Below are positions 1 to 8,602 of a stretch of DNA of 64,000 nt, in pieces. The stretch is from positions 145,912 through 209,911 of the forward strand of contig NZ_JAUHJR010000007.1 in assembly GCF_030412915.1 (NCBI RefSeq), given 5' to 3'. The notes beneath the pieces are model-generated. The model was not told where the DNA came from. It saw only the letters and a list, made by a program, of their open reading frames with translations, and did no database searches. Both the position numbers and the translations under genes were made by a program. This DNA is from Nocardioides abyssi (GTDB taxonomy: Bacteria > Actinomycetota > Actinomycetes > Propionibacteriales > Nocardioidaceae). Positions within the stretch are counted from its first letter, which is position 1. Every line of letters begins with the position of its first letter.

Positions 1-77
1 GCGACCTGGAGGTCGCGGGCCGTCGCTGGCGCGACTGGGACCGCGGGCACCGCCTCGCGCTGGCCCTCGCCGCCGTC

Positions 78-1643
78 GTGCTCTTCCTGCGCAACCGCTC
101 GCCCCACGACCTGCCCGCCGACGCGCTCGCCGCGCACGTCGCCGCGGTCGACGAGGCGCTGGCCGCCCCGGCGGCCGTCACCACCGACCAGCCGACGGAC
201 GCGGCCGAGGCCGGCCGCACCGCCCGCGGCGCGCTGTGGCTGGCGACCAACGGCATCGTCGTCAAGACCGCCCAGACCGTCGTCCTGCTCACCCTCGCCG
301 CGATGCTCGCGCCCTCCGCGCTGGGCCTGGTCGCGCTCGGCACGCTGGTCGCCAACGTCGCCGTGCAGGTCGCGAGCCTCGGCACGGCGAGCGCGCTGGT
401 CTACTGGCGCGGCGACGTGCAGCGCGCCGCCCGCACCGCCGTCACGATCAGCGTCGGGCTCGCCGCCGTGCTGGCCGCGCTGCTGTGGGTGGCGGCCCCC
501 TGGCTGGCCTCGACGCTCGGCGCGGCCGACGGGGGAGCGGCGGTCATCCGCGGGCTCACCGTGGTGCTGCCGTGCACCGCCGTGGCCGGCGTGACCAACG
601 AGCTGCTCCGCCGCGAGCTGCGCTTCCTGCGACGGATCATCCCCGACACCGTCTCCTCGGTGGTCGGGGCCGTCGTCGCGATCGGCCTGGTCGTCGACGG
701 CATGGGCGTGATGGCGCTCGTCGTCGGCCAGGTCACCCAGGCGGTGCTCACGCTGCTGCTGTCGTGGTGCGTGCACCCGCCGGTGCTGCCGGGCTGGAGC
801 TCCGAGGACGCCCGCGGGCTGCTCTCCTACGGCGGTCCCTACGCCGGCACCCACCTGCTGGAGCTGGTGCAGCTCAACGTCGACTACCTCGTCGTCTCCG
901 CCGTGCTCGGCACGGTCGCGCTGGGGCAGTACTCGCTGGCGTTCCGGCTCGCGTTCATGCCCTACCTGATGATCGTCGTGGTCATCACCGGGGCCGCGTT
1001 CCCCTACCTGTGCCGGCTGCGCGGCCGGGAGCTGGGCCGCTCCACGGGCGTGGTCACGACCGTGACGCTGACCCTCGTGCTGCCGCTGTGCCTGGGCGTG
1101 GCGCTGGTCGCCGACCACCTGGTGGTGCTGGGCGACAAGTGGTCCCCGGCGGTGCCGGCGGTGGCCTGGCTGGCGGCGTACGCCGCGGCGCTGAGCGTCG
1201 GCCAGCTGGTCGCGACGGCGTTCAACGCCGCGGGCCGGCCGGTGCTCGCGCTCGGGCTGCGTCTCGCGCACCTGCTCCTGCTGCTGGCCACGCTCGCGGT
1301 CGTCGTCGACCGGGGCGTGACCGTCGTGGCCGCCGCCCAGGCCGTCGTGGCCGCGGCGGTGGCCCTGCTCGCCCTCGTCCTCGCCCGGACCACCGTCTCG
1401 GGCCTCTCGCTGCGCGCGCTCGCGCTGGGCCTGCGCCCGGCCGCCCTCAGCGCGCTCGCGCTCGTCGCGGCGGTGCTCGCCGTGCGGGTGCTGCTCGACG
1501 ACGTGCTGGGCCTCGACGGCCCGAGCCCCGTGACGCTCGCGGTGCTCGGCGCGGCCGGCCTCGCGGCGTACGTCGGCCCTCTCTGGCTGCTCGACCGAGA
1601 CCACCTGCGCGAGGCCTTCGCGCTGCTGAGGAGACCCTCATGA
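78..1643 (+). CDS. Wzx-type oligosaccharide flippase family membrane protein, possibly 5'-partial
   Basis: Predicted inner-membrane transporter of the polysaccharide flippase superfamily, the class that moves lipid-linked repeat units across the membrane. From about residue 50 the 521-residue product is almost wholly hydrophobic, with roughly 12 to 14 membrane segments; the first 45 residues are hydrophilic and Ala-rich, longer than flippases usually need. The frame stays open to the window edge (codon at position 3), so GTG 78 is only the best visible start and the true gene may begin outside or be fused to an upstream domain. Its TGA overlaps the ATG of the deacetylase gene, making it the first visible member of five coupled genes. 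The substrate cannot be told from sequence. Confidence 0.8.
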   Translation: MLFLRNRSPHDLPADALAAHVAAVDEALAAPAAVTTDQPTDAAEAGRTARGALWLATNGIVVKTAQTVVLLTLAAMLAPSALGLVALGTLVANVAVQVASLGTASALVYWRGDVQRAARTAVTISVGLAAVLAALLWVAAPWLASTLGAADGGAAVIRGLTVVLPCTAVAGVTNELLRRELRFLRRIIPDTVSSVVGAVVAIGLVVDGMGVMALVVGQVTQAVLTLLLSWCVHPPVLPGWSSEDARGLLSYGGPYAGTHLLELVQLNVDYLVVSAVLGTVALGQYSLAFRLAFMPYLMIVVVITGAAFPYLCRLRGRELGRSTGVVTTVTLTLVLPLCLGVALVADHLVVLGDKWSPAVPAVAWLAAYAAALSVGQLVATAFNAAGRPVLALGLRLAHLLLLLATLAVVVDRGVTVVAAAQAVVAAAVALLALVLARTTVSGLSLRALALGLRPAALSALALVAAVLAVRVLLDDVLGLDGPSPVTLAVLGAAGLAAYVGPLWLLDRDHLREAFALLRRPS

Positions 1644-2467
1644 AGACCGGGACCCGCGCCGTCGCGACCGTCGTCCGACCCGTCGTCGTCGCCCGCCGCA
1701 CGCTCGCCACCACCCACGGGCTGACCCTGGTGGGCTGGCACCGCGTGGACGGGCGCACCTCCGACGGCCTCTCGACCGGGGTGGACGACTTCCGCCGCCA
1801 CCTCGACGCCCTCGAGGGGTGGGGCGCCCAGGTGCTACCGCTGACCGAGGCGGTCGAGCGGCTGCGCGCCGGGACCCTGCCGGAGCGGGCGGTGGCGCTG
1901 ACGTTCGACGACGGCTACGCCAGCGTCGTCGACACCGCCTGGCCGATCCTGCGCGAGCGAGGGCTGCCGATGACGTTGTTCGTGGTCAGCGGGATCCTCG
2001 AGGGCCACCGCTTCGCGTGGGACGCCCACGAGGCCGACCCGTGCCGGGTCGGCCGGCTGCGCCCGGCGACGGCCGACGAGCTGCTCGCCGCCGCGCAGGA
2101 GGGCCTCGACATCGGCTCGCACACCGTGAGCCACCCGTGGCTGCCCGAGCTCGACGACGCGACCCTGCGCCACGAGATGGTCGACTCGCGCGCGGCGCTG
2201 GAGGAGCTGCTGGGCCGCGAGGTGCGGTCGGTCGCCTACCCGACCGGCGGCTGGGACCCGCGGGTCCGAGCGGCCGCGCTCGCCGCGGGCTACACGGTCG
2301 GGATCACCGTCGACCGCGGGCTGAACACCGACCGGGTGCACCCGCTCTCGCTGCGGCGGGCGTTCGTGCCCGCCGACCCCGTCGACCTGCGCCACATCCT
2401 CGACGGCGCCTACACGTTCCTGCGGCCCCTGGACCGCTGGCGCAGCCGCGGGGGTCCGCCGTGGTGA
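1640..2467 (+). CDS. Polysaccharide deacetylase (NodB-fold) family protein
   Basis: Carbohydrate esterase family 4-like protein of 275 residues, expected to remove N- or O-acetyl groups from a surface glycan. The metal-site motif TFDDGY is at residues 88-93 and the His pair motif SHTVSHP at 160-166, both as expected for the NodB fold; a YPTGGWD segment fits motif 3. The start ATG overlaps the preceding stop in an ATGA, and the stop is overlapped by the GTG of the next gene, so translation is probably coupled. There is a short positively charged N-terminus but no convincing signal peptide, so the protein may work on the cytoplasmic or membrane face. Placement between flippase and polymerase suggests it trims the repeat unit. 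Confidence 0.88.
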   Translation: MKTGTRAVATVVRPVVVARRTLATTHGLTLVGWHRVDGRTSDGLSTGVDDFRRHLDALEGWGAQVLPLTEAVERLRAGTLPERAVALTFDDGYASVVDTAWPILRERGLPMTLFVVSGILEGHRFAWDAHEADPCRVGRLRPATADELLAAAQEGLDIGSHTVSHPWLPELDDATLRHEMVDSRAALEELLGREVRSVAYPTGGWDPRVRAAALAAGYTVGITVDRGLNTDRVHPLSLRRAFVPADPVDLRHILDGAYTFLRPLDRWRSRGGPPW

Positions 2468-3822
2468 CCTCCGACCTGACCCTGGCGCTCGGCCTGCGCC
2501 GCGAGGCGCCGGCGACCCGGCCGCGCGCGGTCGCGACGCTGCTGGTGCCGCTGCTCGTCGCTGCCCTCGGCGGGCTGGCGGTCGGCTACGCACCGGCCCT
2601 CGCCGTCGTCGGCGGCCTCGTGCTCGTCGCGGGCACCGCGCTGCTGCTGCGCCTGGAGTGGGCGGTGCTGGCGGTGGTCGCGAGCGCGGTCTTCGAGGAC
2701 TACATCGCGCTCGTCGAGCCGCGCGCGACCAAGCTGCTCGCCGTCGTGCTCGTCGCCTCCTGGCTGGTGCGTCGCAGCCGCGGCCCGCTGCGGGGGCCGC
2801 ACCACCTGCTCTCCGGCGCGCGCAGCCACGGACGCACCGCGGTCCTCGGCGCCACGGTCGCGCTGGTCGTCGTGCTGCTCGCCTCCACCGCCCTGCACGC
2901 CAACGGCGGGCCCGGCGCGGCCGTGCTCGCCCGTTGGGGCGGCTTCATCGTGGTGCTGCTCGTGCTCGTCGACGCGATGCGCGGCCCGCTCACCCCGCGC
3001 GCGGTCGCCAGCACCTACGTCCTGGCCTGCGCCGCCGCCTCGGTGTGCGGCCTGGTCACCTACCTGCTCGGCGCCGACCGCCGCGTCGGCGGGCCGATCG
3101 GCGACCCCAACGACATGGCGTTCTTCCTGCTCGCCGCGGTCCCGCTCGGCGTCGCGCTGCGCGCCGGCGCCCGCCGGCCCTGGATCCACGACGTCGCGGT
3201 CGTCCTCACCCTCGCCGCCCTGCTCGGCACGCTCTCGCGCGGGGCGCTGCTCGGCCTCGCCGCCGCGGTCGTCGTCGGCCTCCTCATCCGGCTGGTGACC
3301 TGGAAGGCCGTGGTGGGGCTGGTGGTCGTCGGCGCCACCACGGTCGCCGTCGCGGTCTCGGTCTTCCCCTCGCTGGTCGAGACGAGCATCGAGCAGAAGG
3401 GCAACATCGCCGACCGCAACGTCTCCGAGCGCCTCGACCTGTGGGAGTCCGCGGGCCGGATGACGCTGGACGCGCCGGTGCTCGGCCACGGCCCCGGCGC
3501 CTTCTCGATCGAGCACCGCGACTACCTCGACCGCCTGCCCGACGCGGTCGACCACGACCTCGACGTCGCGCACAACACCTACCTCGAGACCTCCGCCGAG
3601 CTCGGCCTCCTCGGCCTCGCCGCCTGGTTCGCGCTGCTCGGCGCCGGCTACCTCGCCGCCCGGTCGGGGTGGGTCGCCCGCCGCGACCGGCTCGCGGGCG
3701 CCGTCGGCGTCGCGCTGGTCGGCACCGCCGTGGCCGCGGTCTTCGTCACCGAGCAGTACTTCCTGCCCCTGTGGCTGCTGTGCGCCCTCGGCGCCGGCCT
3801 GGCCCGGGAGCGGCTGCCGTGA
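2464..3822 (+). CDS. O-antigen ligase / Wzy-like polymerase
   Basis: Polytopic membrane protein of 452 residues with about 11 to 12 hydrophobic segments and one long extracytoplasmic loop near residues 305-375. That loop carries the Wzy_C signature ending HNTYLETSAELGLLGL, typical of O-antigen ligases and Wzy polymerases, which join lipid-linked glycans. Two in-frame GTG codons occur at 2461 and 2464; the second overlaps the previous stop as GTGA and is preferred. The following glycosyltransferase starts inside this stop codon. With the flippase upstream and the chain-length-type protein downstream, the most economical role is polymerisation of exported repeat units, but ligase and polymerase cannot be separated by eye. 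Confidence 0.85.
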   Translation: MTSDLTLALGLRREAPATRPRAVATLLVPLLVAALGGLAVGYAPALAVVGGLVLVAGTALLLRLEWAVLAVVASAVFEDYIALVEPRATKLLAVVLVASWLVRRSRGPLRGPHHLLSGARSHGRTAVLGATVALVVVLLASTALHANGGPGAAVLARWGGFIVVLLVLVDAMRGPLTPRAVASTYVLACAAASVCGLVTYLLGADRRVGGPIGDPNDMAFFLLAAVPLGVALRAGARRPWIHDVAVVLTLAALLGTLSRGALLGLAAAVVVGLLIRLVTWKAVVGLVVVGATTVAVAVSVFPSLVETSIEQKGNIADRNVSERLDLWESAGRMTLDAPVLGHGPGAFSIEHRDYLDRLPDAVDHDLDVAHNTYLETSAELGLLGLAAWFALLGAGYLAARSGWVARRDRLAGAVGVALVGTAVAAVFVTEQYFLPLWLLCALGAGLARERLP

Positions 3823-4916
3823 CGCGCGTGGTGCAGGTGCTCACCCAGGCCTCCGGCGGCCCGGTGGACCACGCCCTCGACGTGGCCGTCGAGCTGGCCC
3901 GCCGCGGGGTGGACAGCCACGTCCTCGGCCCGCGCCCGACCGGCGGCCCGGCCCTGCCCGGGGTCACCTGGCACGACACGAGCGTCGCCGCCAAGGCCGA
4001 CGCCCGCGGCGCCCGCGAGGCGCTGGCCGTGCTGCGCGCACTGCGCCCCGACGTGGTGCACGCCCACGACCGCCGCGCCGGCTGGCTGGTCCGGCTGGCC
4101 GCGCCCGTGCTCGGCGCCCCGGTCGTCTACACCCTCCACGGGGTCGCCGACGGCCTGTCCGACCTGGTCGCCGGCAACGTGCGGGCGGCCGAGCGGCGGC
4201 GCCGCGACCGCGTCTACTACCTGACCGGCGAGCGGCTGGTGACCCGCTGGGGCCGTGCCCGGGTCGTCGTGCCGAGCGCTGCCGTGGCGGCGTACGCCGT
4301 CGGGCACGTGGGCCTGCCCGAACGGGTGGTGTCGGTGGTGCACAACGGCGTCGACCCGGCCCGCTGGCGGCCGTCGCCGACGCCCGAGGGTCCGGTGACC
4401 GTGGTGTGGACCGGCGTGCTCGGCGGGGTGAAGCGGATCGGCCTGCTGCTCGACGCGCTGGCGGAGGTGCCCGATGCGCGGGCGCTCGTCGTCGGCGACG
4501 GCCCCGACCGCGCCCTGGTCGAGCAGCGCGCGGCCGACCCGGCCCTGGCCGGCCGGGTGGAGCTCACCGGCTGGCTGCCGGACCCGGCGCCGGCGTACGC
4601 CCGCGGGCACCTGCTCGCGCTCACCTCCGCGGCCGAGAACCTCCCCATGTCGGTGCTCCAGGCGATGTCGTGCGGGCTGCCCGTCGTCGCCACCGCCGTG
4701 GGCGGGGTGCCCGAGGTGGTCCGCGACGGCGTCGACGGCCTGCTCGCGCCCGCCGACGACCCGGCCGCACTGGCCACGGCGCTGCGCACCCTGGTCGAGG
4801 ACGACGGGCTGCGCGAGCGCGCCGGCAAGGCCGCCCGCGACCGGGTCGAGGAGTCCTTCACGCTCGCCGGCTGCGTCGACGGGCTCCAGCAGGTCTACGA
4901 CGAGGTGCGCGCATGA
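3819..4916 (+). CDS. Glycosyltransferase family 4 protein
   Basis: GT-B fold retaining glycosyltransferase of 365 residues. The N-terminal half starts with a Rossmann strand (VVQVLTQASGGPVDHALD) and has the acceptor-side VVHAHDRRAG motif; the C-terminal donor domain includes VVHNGVDPARW and a GT4 nucleotide-sugar motif around ENLPMSVLQAMSCGLP. In most GT4 enzymes the last motif is E-x7-E; here the second acidic residue is Gln, a conservative change. GTG start overlaps the upstream stop (GTGA), and the stop overlaps the next ATG. It is expected to add one sugar to the lipid-linked repeat unit at the cytoplasmic face; donor and acceptor are unknown. Confidence 0.9.
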   Translation: MTRVVQVLTQASGGPVDHALDVAVELARRGVDSHVLGPRPTGGPALPGVTWHDTSVAAKADARGAREALAVLRALRPDVVHAHDRRAGWLVRLAAPVLGAPVVYTLHGVADGLSDLVAGNVRAAERRRRDRVYYLTGERLVTRWGRARVVVPSAAVAAYAVGHVGLPERVVSVVHNGVDPARWRPSPTPEGPVTVVWTGVLGGVKRIGLLLDALAEVPDARALVVGDGPDRALVEQRAADPALAGRVELTGWLPDPAPAYARGHLLALTSAAENLPMSVLQAMSCGLPVVATAVGGVPEVVRDGVDGLLAPADDPAALATALRTLVEDDGLRERAGKAARDRVEESFTLAGCVDGLQQVYDEVRA

Positions 4917-6040
4917 GGACCCTGATGGTGATCGCCGAGATGGGCTCGGGCGGCGCGGAGGCCGTCGTGGCCGACCTCGCCGGCGACCGGCTCGAGCGCG
5001 GCGACGAGGTGGCCGTGGCCAGCGACCGCGGCTGGCGCACCGCCGACGTCGCCGGCCGCGGGGCCGACCTGGTCCCGCTGCCGCTGCGCCGACCGGGCGC
5101 GCCCGCGCTCGCCCGCTCCGCGGCGAGGCTGGCCGGGCGCCTGCGTCGGCGGCCGGTCGACCTGCTGCACACCCACAACGTGCGCGCCACGCTCGCCGCC
5201 TCGCTGGCCCAGCGCGCGGCGGGTCGTCGCGCGCCGCTGGTGACGACCGTGCACGGGCTGGCGTCCGAGGACTACCCGCGCGCGGCCCGGCTGCTGCGCG
5301 GCTGCGCGGACGTCGTCGTCGCGGTCTCCGACGACGTCGCCGACCGGCTGCGCGACGGCGGCCTGCCCGCCGACCGCGTGCGGGTCGTGGAGAACGCCGC
5401 CCCGCCGCTGCGGCTGCCCACCCGCGCCGCCGCCCGCGCCGCGCTCGGCCTGCCGTTCGACGGCACGGTCGCGCTGAGCGTCGCCCGCCTCGTCCCGCCC
5501 AAGCGCCACGACCTGCTCGTCGACGCCTGGGCCCGGCTGCAGCAGGACCACGCAGCCGGCGCGGCCGGTCGGGGCCTGGGCGAGGGCACGGGGCAGGGCG
5601 CAGGGGAGCCGCCCCTGCTGCTCGTCGCCGGGGACGGCGCGGCGCGGCCCGGGCTGGAGCGGCGCGTGGCCGAGGCCGGGGTGGCCGACCGGGTCCGCCT
5701 GCTGGGCGACCGCCGCGACGTCGACCGCCTGCTCGCCGCCGCCGACCTGCTCGTGCTCGCCAGCGACCGCGAGGGGCTGCCGGTCTCGGTGCTGGAGGCG
5801 ATGACCGCGGGCGTGCCCGTGGCGGCCTCGGCCGTCGGCGGGCTGACCTCGCTCGGCGACGTCGTCGAGCTGGTCGCGGAGCCGACACCCGACGCGTGGG
5901 CCGACGCGGTCCGCCGGCTGGTCGAGGACCCCGGGCGCCGCGCCGACCTGGCCGCCGCGGCCGGGTTGCTCGTGGAGCAGCGGTTCTCGCCGGCGGCCAT
6001 GACCGCGTCGTACGACGCGATCTACCGAGACCTGACCTGA
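4913..6040 (+). CDS. Glycosyltransferase family 4 protein
   Basis: Second GT-B glycosyltransferase of the cluster, 375 residues. It opens with MRTLMVIAEMGSGGAEAV, a typical GT4 N-terminus, and carries an intact E-x7-E motif in REGLPVSVLEAMTAG. Between about residues 208 and 232 there is a Gly/Ala-rich insertion that is likely a surface loop. Start ATG overlaps the previous stop (ATGA), so it closes a run of five coupled genes. The last codons and stop lie in a short tandem repeat (see 6031-6072). Function is inferred as addition of another sugar to the same glycan. Confidence 0.9.
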   Translation: MRTLMVIAEMGSGGAEAVVADLAGDRLERGDEVAVASDRGWRTADVAGRGADLVPLPLRRPGAPALARSAARLAGRLRRRPVDLLHTHNVRATLAASLAQRAAGRRAPLVTTVHGLASEDYPRAARLLRGCADVVVAVSDDVADRLRDGGLPADRVRVVENAAPPLRLPTRAAARAALGLPFDGTVALSVARLVPPKRHDLLVDAWARLQQDHAAGAAGRGLGEGTGQGAGEPPLLLVAGDGAARPGLERRVAEAGVADRVRLLGDRRDVDRLLAAADLLVLASDREGLPVSVLEAMTAGVPVAASAVGGLTSLGDVVELVAEPTPDAWADAVRRLVEDPGRRADLAAAAGLLVEQRFSPAAMTASYDAIYRDLT

Positions 6041-6072
6041 CTCACCTGACCTGACTCGCGACCTGACTCACC
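6031..6072 (+). repeat. Tandem cctgactc-type repeat across a stop codon
   Basis: The unit cctgactcac/cctgactcgcga recurs three times and contains the stop codon of the preceding glycosyltransferase. The duplication creates a second in-frame TGA at 6047-6049. It looks like local slippage at a gene end. Confidence 0.6.
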
Positions 6073-6121
6073 TGGCCCGGGCCGACTGCTCGGGCGGGTC
6101 GACGCACCACCACTGGGGGAA

Positions 6122-7393
6122 ATGATGGAGCTGCACCAGATCGGCGGGGCGCTGTGGCGCCAACGCCTGCTCGTCCTGCTCGTGCTGGCGGTGACGGCGG
6201 CCGCCGTCGCGGCCGGCGTGGCACTGGCACCGAAGACGTACCGGGCGACCGCGGTGCTCGCGGCCGCGGCGGACCCGGCGACGCTGGAGTCGCCCGACGA
6301 CCTCGACGCGCTGCGCGGCACGATCGCGGAGCTCGCGAGCAGCCGCGCGCTGCTCACCGAGGTGCAGGGCGAGCTCGACGTCGAGCGCGACGTCAGCGAC
6401 CTGCGCTCCGCCGTGAGCGCGCAGTGGGTGAGCGGCACCATCCTCATCCAGGTCGTGGCGGAGGACGCCGACCCGCAGGTCGCCGCCGACCTCGCCAACC
6501 AGGTCGCGATCACGCTGCCGTTCTACGACCCGAGCACCGACGCGTTCCGGTTCACCCAGACCAACGCGGCGCAGCCGCCGCGGACCTACAGCAGCCCCAA
6601 CCTGCTGCTCGCGATCGGCGGCGGCGCCGCGCTGGCGCTCGTGCTGACGGTCGTCGCCGCGGTCGCCCGCGACCGGCGCACGGCCACCGTCGACGACGGC
6701 GCCGTGCTGGAGGACGCCACCGGCGCCCCGCTGCTCGCGCACGTCGGCGTGCCCCGGGACGCCACGACGCTGCCCGCGCTCTACCCCGGCACCGCCGCCG
6801 CCGACGTCTTCCGCCAGCTGCGCATCGCGCTGGAGGCCCAGGCCGCGGGCGACCCGGTCAGCCGGGTGGTCGTCGCGGGCGTGACGCCGGGCGAGGTCAA
6901 CGTGTGGCTCGGCGCCAACCTGGCGATCTCCCTGGCCAACGTCGGCCGCACCGTCCTGCTCGTCGACGGCCGGATCGGCCCGCGCCACGGCCGACCGATC
7001 GCGGCCGAGCCGGACACCCCGGGCCTCTTCGACGTGCTCGCGGGCACCGAGCTGTCCCGCGCGGTCAGCCCCGGACCGGTCGAGCTGCTCAGCGTGCTGC
7101 CGGCCGGCGACGCGGGCTCCGAGCCCTACGAGACGATGCTGGAGACGGTCTTCGCCGACAAGATGGCCGAGGCGGAGGCGGCGTACGACGTCGTCATCGT
7201 GCTCGCGCCGGCGCTGGAGTCCTGCGACGACGCCCGGGTGATGGCCGCCCGCGGGTCGCTGCTCATGGTGGTGCCCGAGGGCCAGGTGTCCGCCCCGGCG
7301 CTCCGCGCGCACGCCGACCGGGTCCGCTCGGTGGGCGCCGGCCTGCTCGGCTCGGTGCTCGTCGGGCGCCGTGCCGAGCGGGTGCTCGCCTAG
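6122..7393 (+). CDS. Wzz/CpsD-like chain-length protein with degenerate BY-kinase domain
   Basis: Membrane protein of 423 residues: short cytoplasmic start, membrane helix at about 15-38, extracytoplasmic Wzz-type region, second helix at about 157-180, then a cytoplasmic ParA/BY-kinase-like domain from about 215. This is the layout of actinobacterial chain-length regulators fused to tyrosine autokinases. The P-loop, normally GEGKST, reads TPGEVNVWLGAN (about 253-264) and has no Lys-Ser/Thr, and the Walker A' strand ends VLLVDGR rather than VLLVDAD. The C-terminus has no Tyr cluster. ATP binding and autophosphorylation are therefore doubtful; a structural role in length control is more likely. 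Tandem ATGs at 6122 and 6125 follow a GGGGGA; 6125 has the better spacing. Confidence 0.82.
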   Translation: MMELHQIGGALWRQRLLVLLVLAVTAAAVAAGVALAPKTYRATAVLAAAADPATLESPDDLDALRGTIAELASSRALLTEVQGELDVERDVSDLRSAVSAQWVSGTILIQVVAEDADPQVAADLANQVAITLPFYDPSTDAFRFTQTNAAQPPRTYSSPNLLLAIGGGAALALVLTVVAAVARDRRTATVDDGAVLEDATGAPLLAHVGVPRDATTLPALYPGTAAADVFRQLRIALEAQAAGDPVSRVVVAGVTPGEVNVWLGANLAISLANVGRTVLLVDGRIGPRHGRPIAAEPDTPGLFDVLAGTELSRAVSPGPVELLSVLPAGDAGSEPYETMLETVFADKMAEAEAAYDVVIVLAPALESCDDARVMAARGSLLMVVPEGQVSAPALRAHADRVRSVGAGLLGSVLVGRRAERVLA

Positions 7394-7402
7394 GAGGCCG
7401 GC

Positions 7403-8602
7403 ATGCGCAGGCGAACGAGGCGGCCGGACGACGGGATCCGTCGGCGGCTCCACGTGGCCCACGTGTCCGAGCCCTCCACCGAGGGCGTGGCCGTGGTGCA
7501 GTACTCCTACATCCGCGAGCAGCTGCGACGCGGCTGGCGGGTGACCGTCATCTGCCCGACCCACGGGTGGCTGGGCTACTCCGCGCGCGCCGCCGGCGCC
7601 GAGGTGCGATGGTGGTCCGCGACGCGCGGCCCCGGCCGGTCCGTGCTCGCCGAGGCCGCGGCGCTGCGCCGGATCATCAACGAGGTCGACCCGGACGTCG
7701 TGCACCTGCACAGCGCCAAGGCCGGCCTCGCCGGCCGCCTGGCTGTGCGCGGTCGTCGGCCGACCGTCTTCCAGCCGCACGCCTGGTCGTTCCTCGCCGT
7801 GGAGGGGCCCGTACGACGCGCCTCGCTGCAGTGGGAGCGGCTCGCGGCCCGCTGGACGCACCGCCTCGTCGCGGTGAGCGAGGCCGAGCGGGTGTCGGGG
7901 GAGGAGGCCGGCGTGCGGGTGCCGACCGCCGTGCTGCCCAATGGGGTGGACCTGGCGCGCCTGCAGGTGCAGGACGCCCGGCAACGTGCAGCGGCCCGAG
8001 CGGGCCTGGGCCTGCGCGACGTGCCGACCGCGGTCTGCGTCGGTCGGCTGACCCGGCAGAAGGGCCAGGACCTGCTCCTCGACGCCTGGCCGTCGGTGCG
8101 CGAGCGGGTGCCCGACGCCCAGCTGGTGCTCGTCGGGGCCGGGCCGGACCGCGCCGAGCTCGAGCGGCGCGTCGCCGACCTCGACGGCGTGCTGCTGGCC
8201 GGCGGGCGCACCGACGTGCCGCTGTGGCTGGCCGCGGCCGACGTCGCCGTGGCGCCGTCACGCTGGGAGGGCATGCCGCTGGCGCCGCTGGAGGCGATGG
8301 CGAGCGGGCGGAGCGTGGTCGCGACCGCCATCCCCGGCATCGAGGAGACGGTGCCGGCCGAGGTCGGCCAGCTGGTGCCGGTCGGGGACACCGCGGCGCT
8401 GGCCGACGCGGTGGTCTACCGCCTGCAGGCGCCGGAGGAGGCGGCCGAGGAGGGGTGGGCCGGGCGGTCCCACGTGGAGGACCACCACGACGAGGTCACC
8501 TCGGCGCGGCGGGTCCTCGAGGTGTACCTCGCGGTGCTGCGGGAGCGACGGGGCCCGCGGGGCCCAGTCGCACCGCGCCGACCTCTCCCCGAGGCGCACT
8601 GA
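7403..8602 (+). CDS. Glycosyltransferase family 4 protein
   Basis: GT-B glycosyltransferase of 399 residues, ten bases after the Wzz-like gene and preceded by the strong ribosome site TAGGAGG. The N-terminal domain has HVAHVSEPSTEGVAVV and DVVHLHSAKAG; the donor domain has LPNGVDLARL, VGRLTRQKGQDLLL and an intact E-x7-E in WEGMPLAPLEAMASG. The last 107 bp overlap, in convergent orientation, the end of the sugar-phosphate transferase gene on the other strand; the C-terminal tail there is Arg/Pro-rich and unlike the family core. Expected role is addition of a sugar to the surface glycan. Confidence 0.9.
   Translation: MRRRTRRPDDGIRRRLHVAHVSEPSTEGVAVVQYSYIREQLRRGWRVTVICPTHGWLGYSARAAGAEVRWWSATRGPGRSVLAEAAALRRIINEVDPDVVHLHSAKAGLAGRLAVRGRRPTVFQPHAWSFLAVEGPVRRASLQWERLAARWTHRLVAVSEAERVSGEEAGVRVPTAVLPNGVDLARLQVQDARQRAAARAGLGLRDVPTAVCVGRLTRQKGQDLLLDAWPSVRERVPDAQLVLVGAGPDRAELERRVADLDGVLLAGGRTDVPLWLAAADVAVAPSRWEGMPLAPLEAMASGRSVVATAIPGIEETVPAEVGQLVPVGDTAALADAVVYRLQAPEEAAEEGWAGRSHVEDHHDEVTSARRVLEVYLAVLRERRGPRGPVAPRRPLPEAH

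Noticed and set aside
6068-7984. A 638-codon leftward frame over the Wzz-like and glycosyltransferase genes
   Set aside because: Shadow of two well supported rightward genes.
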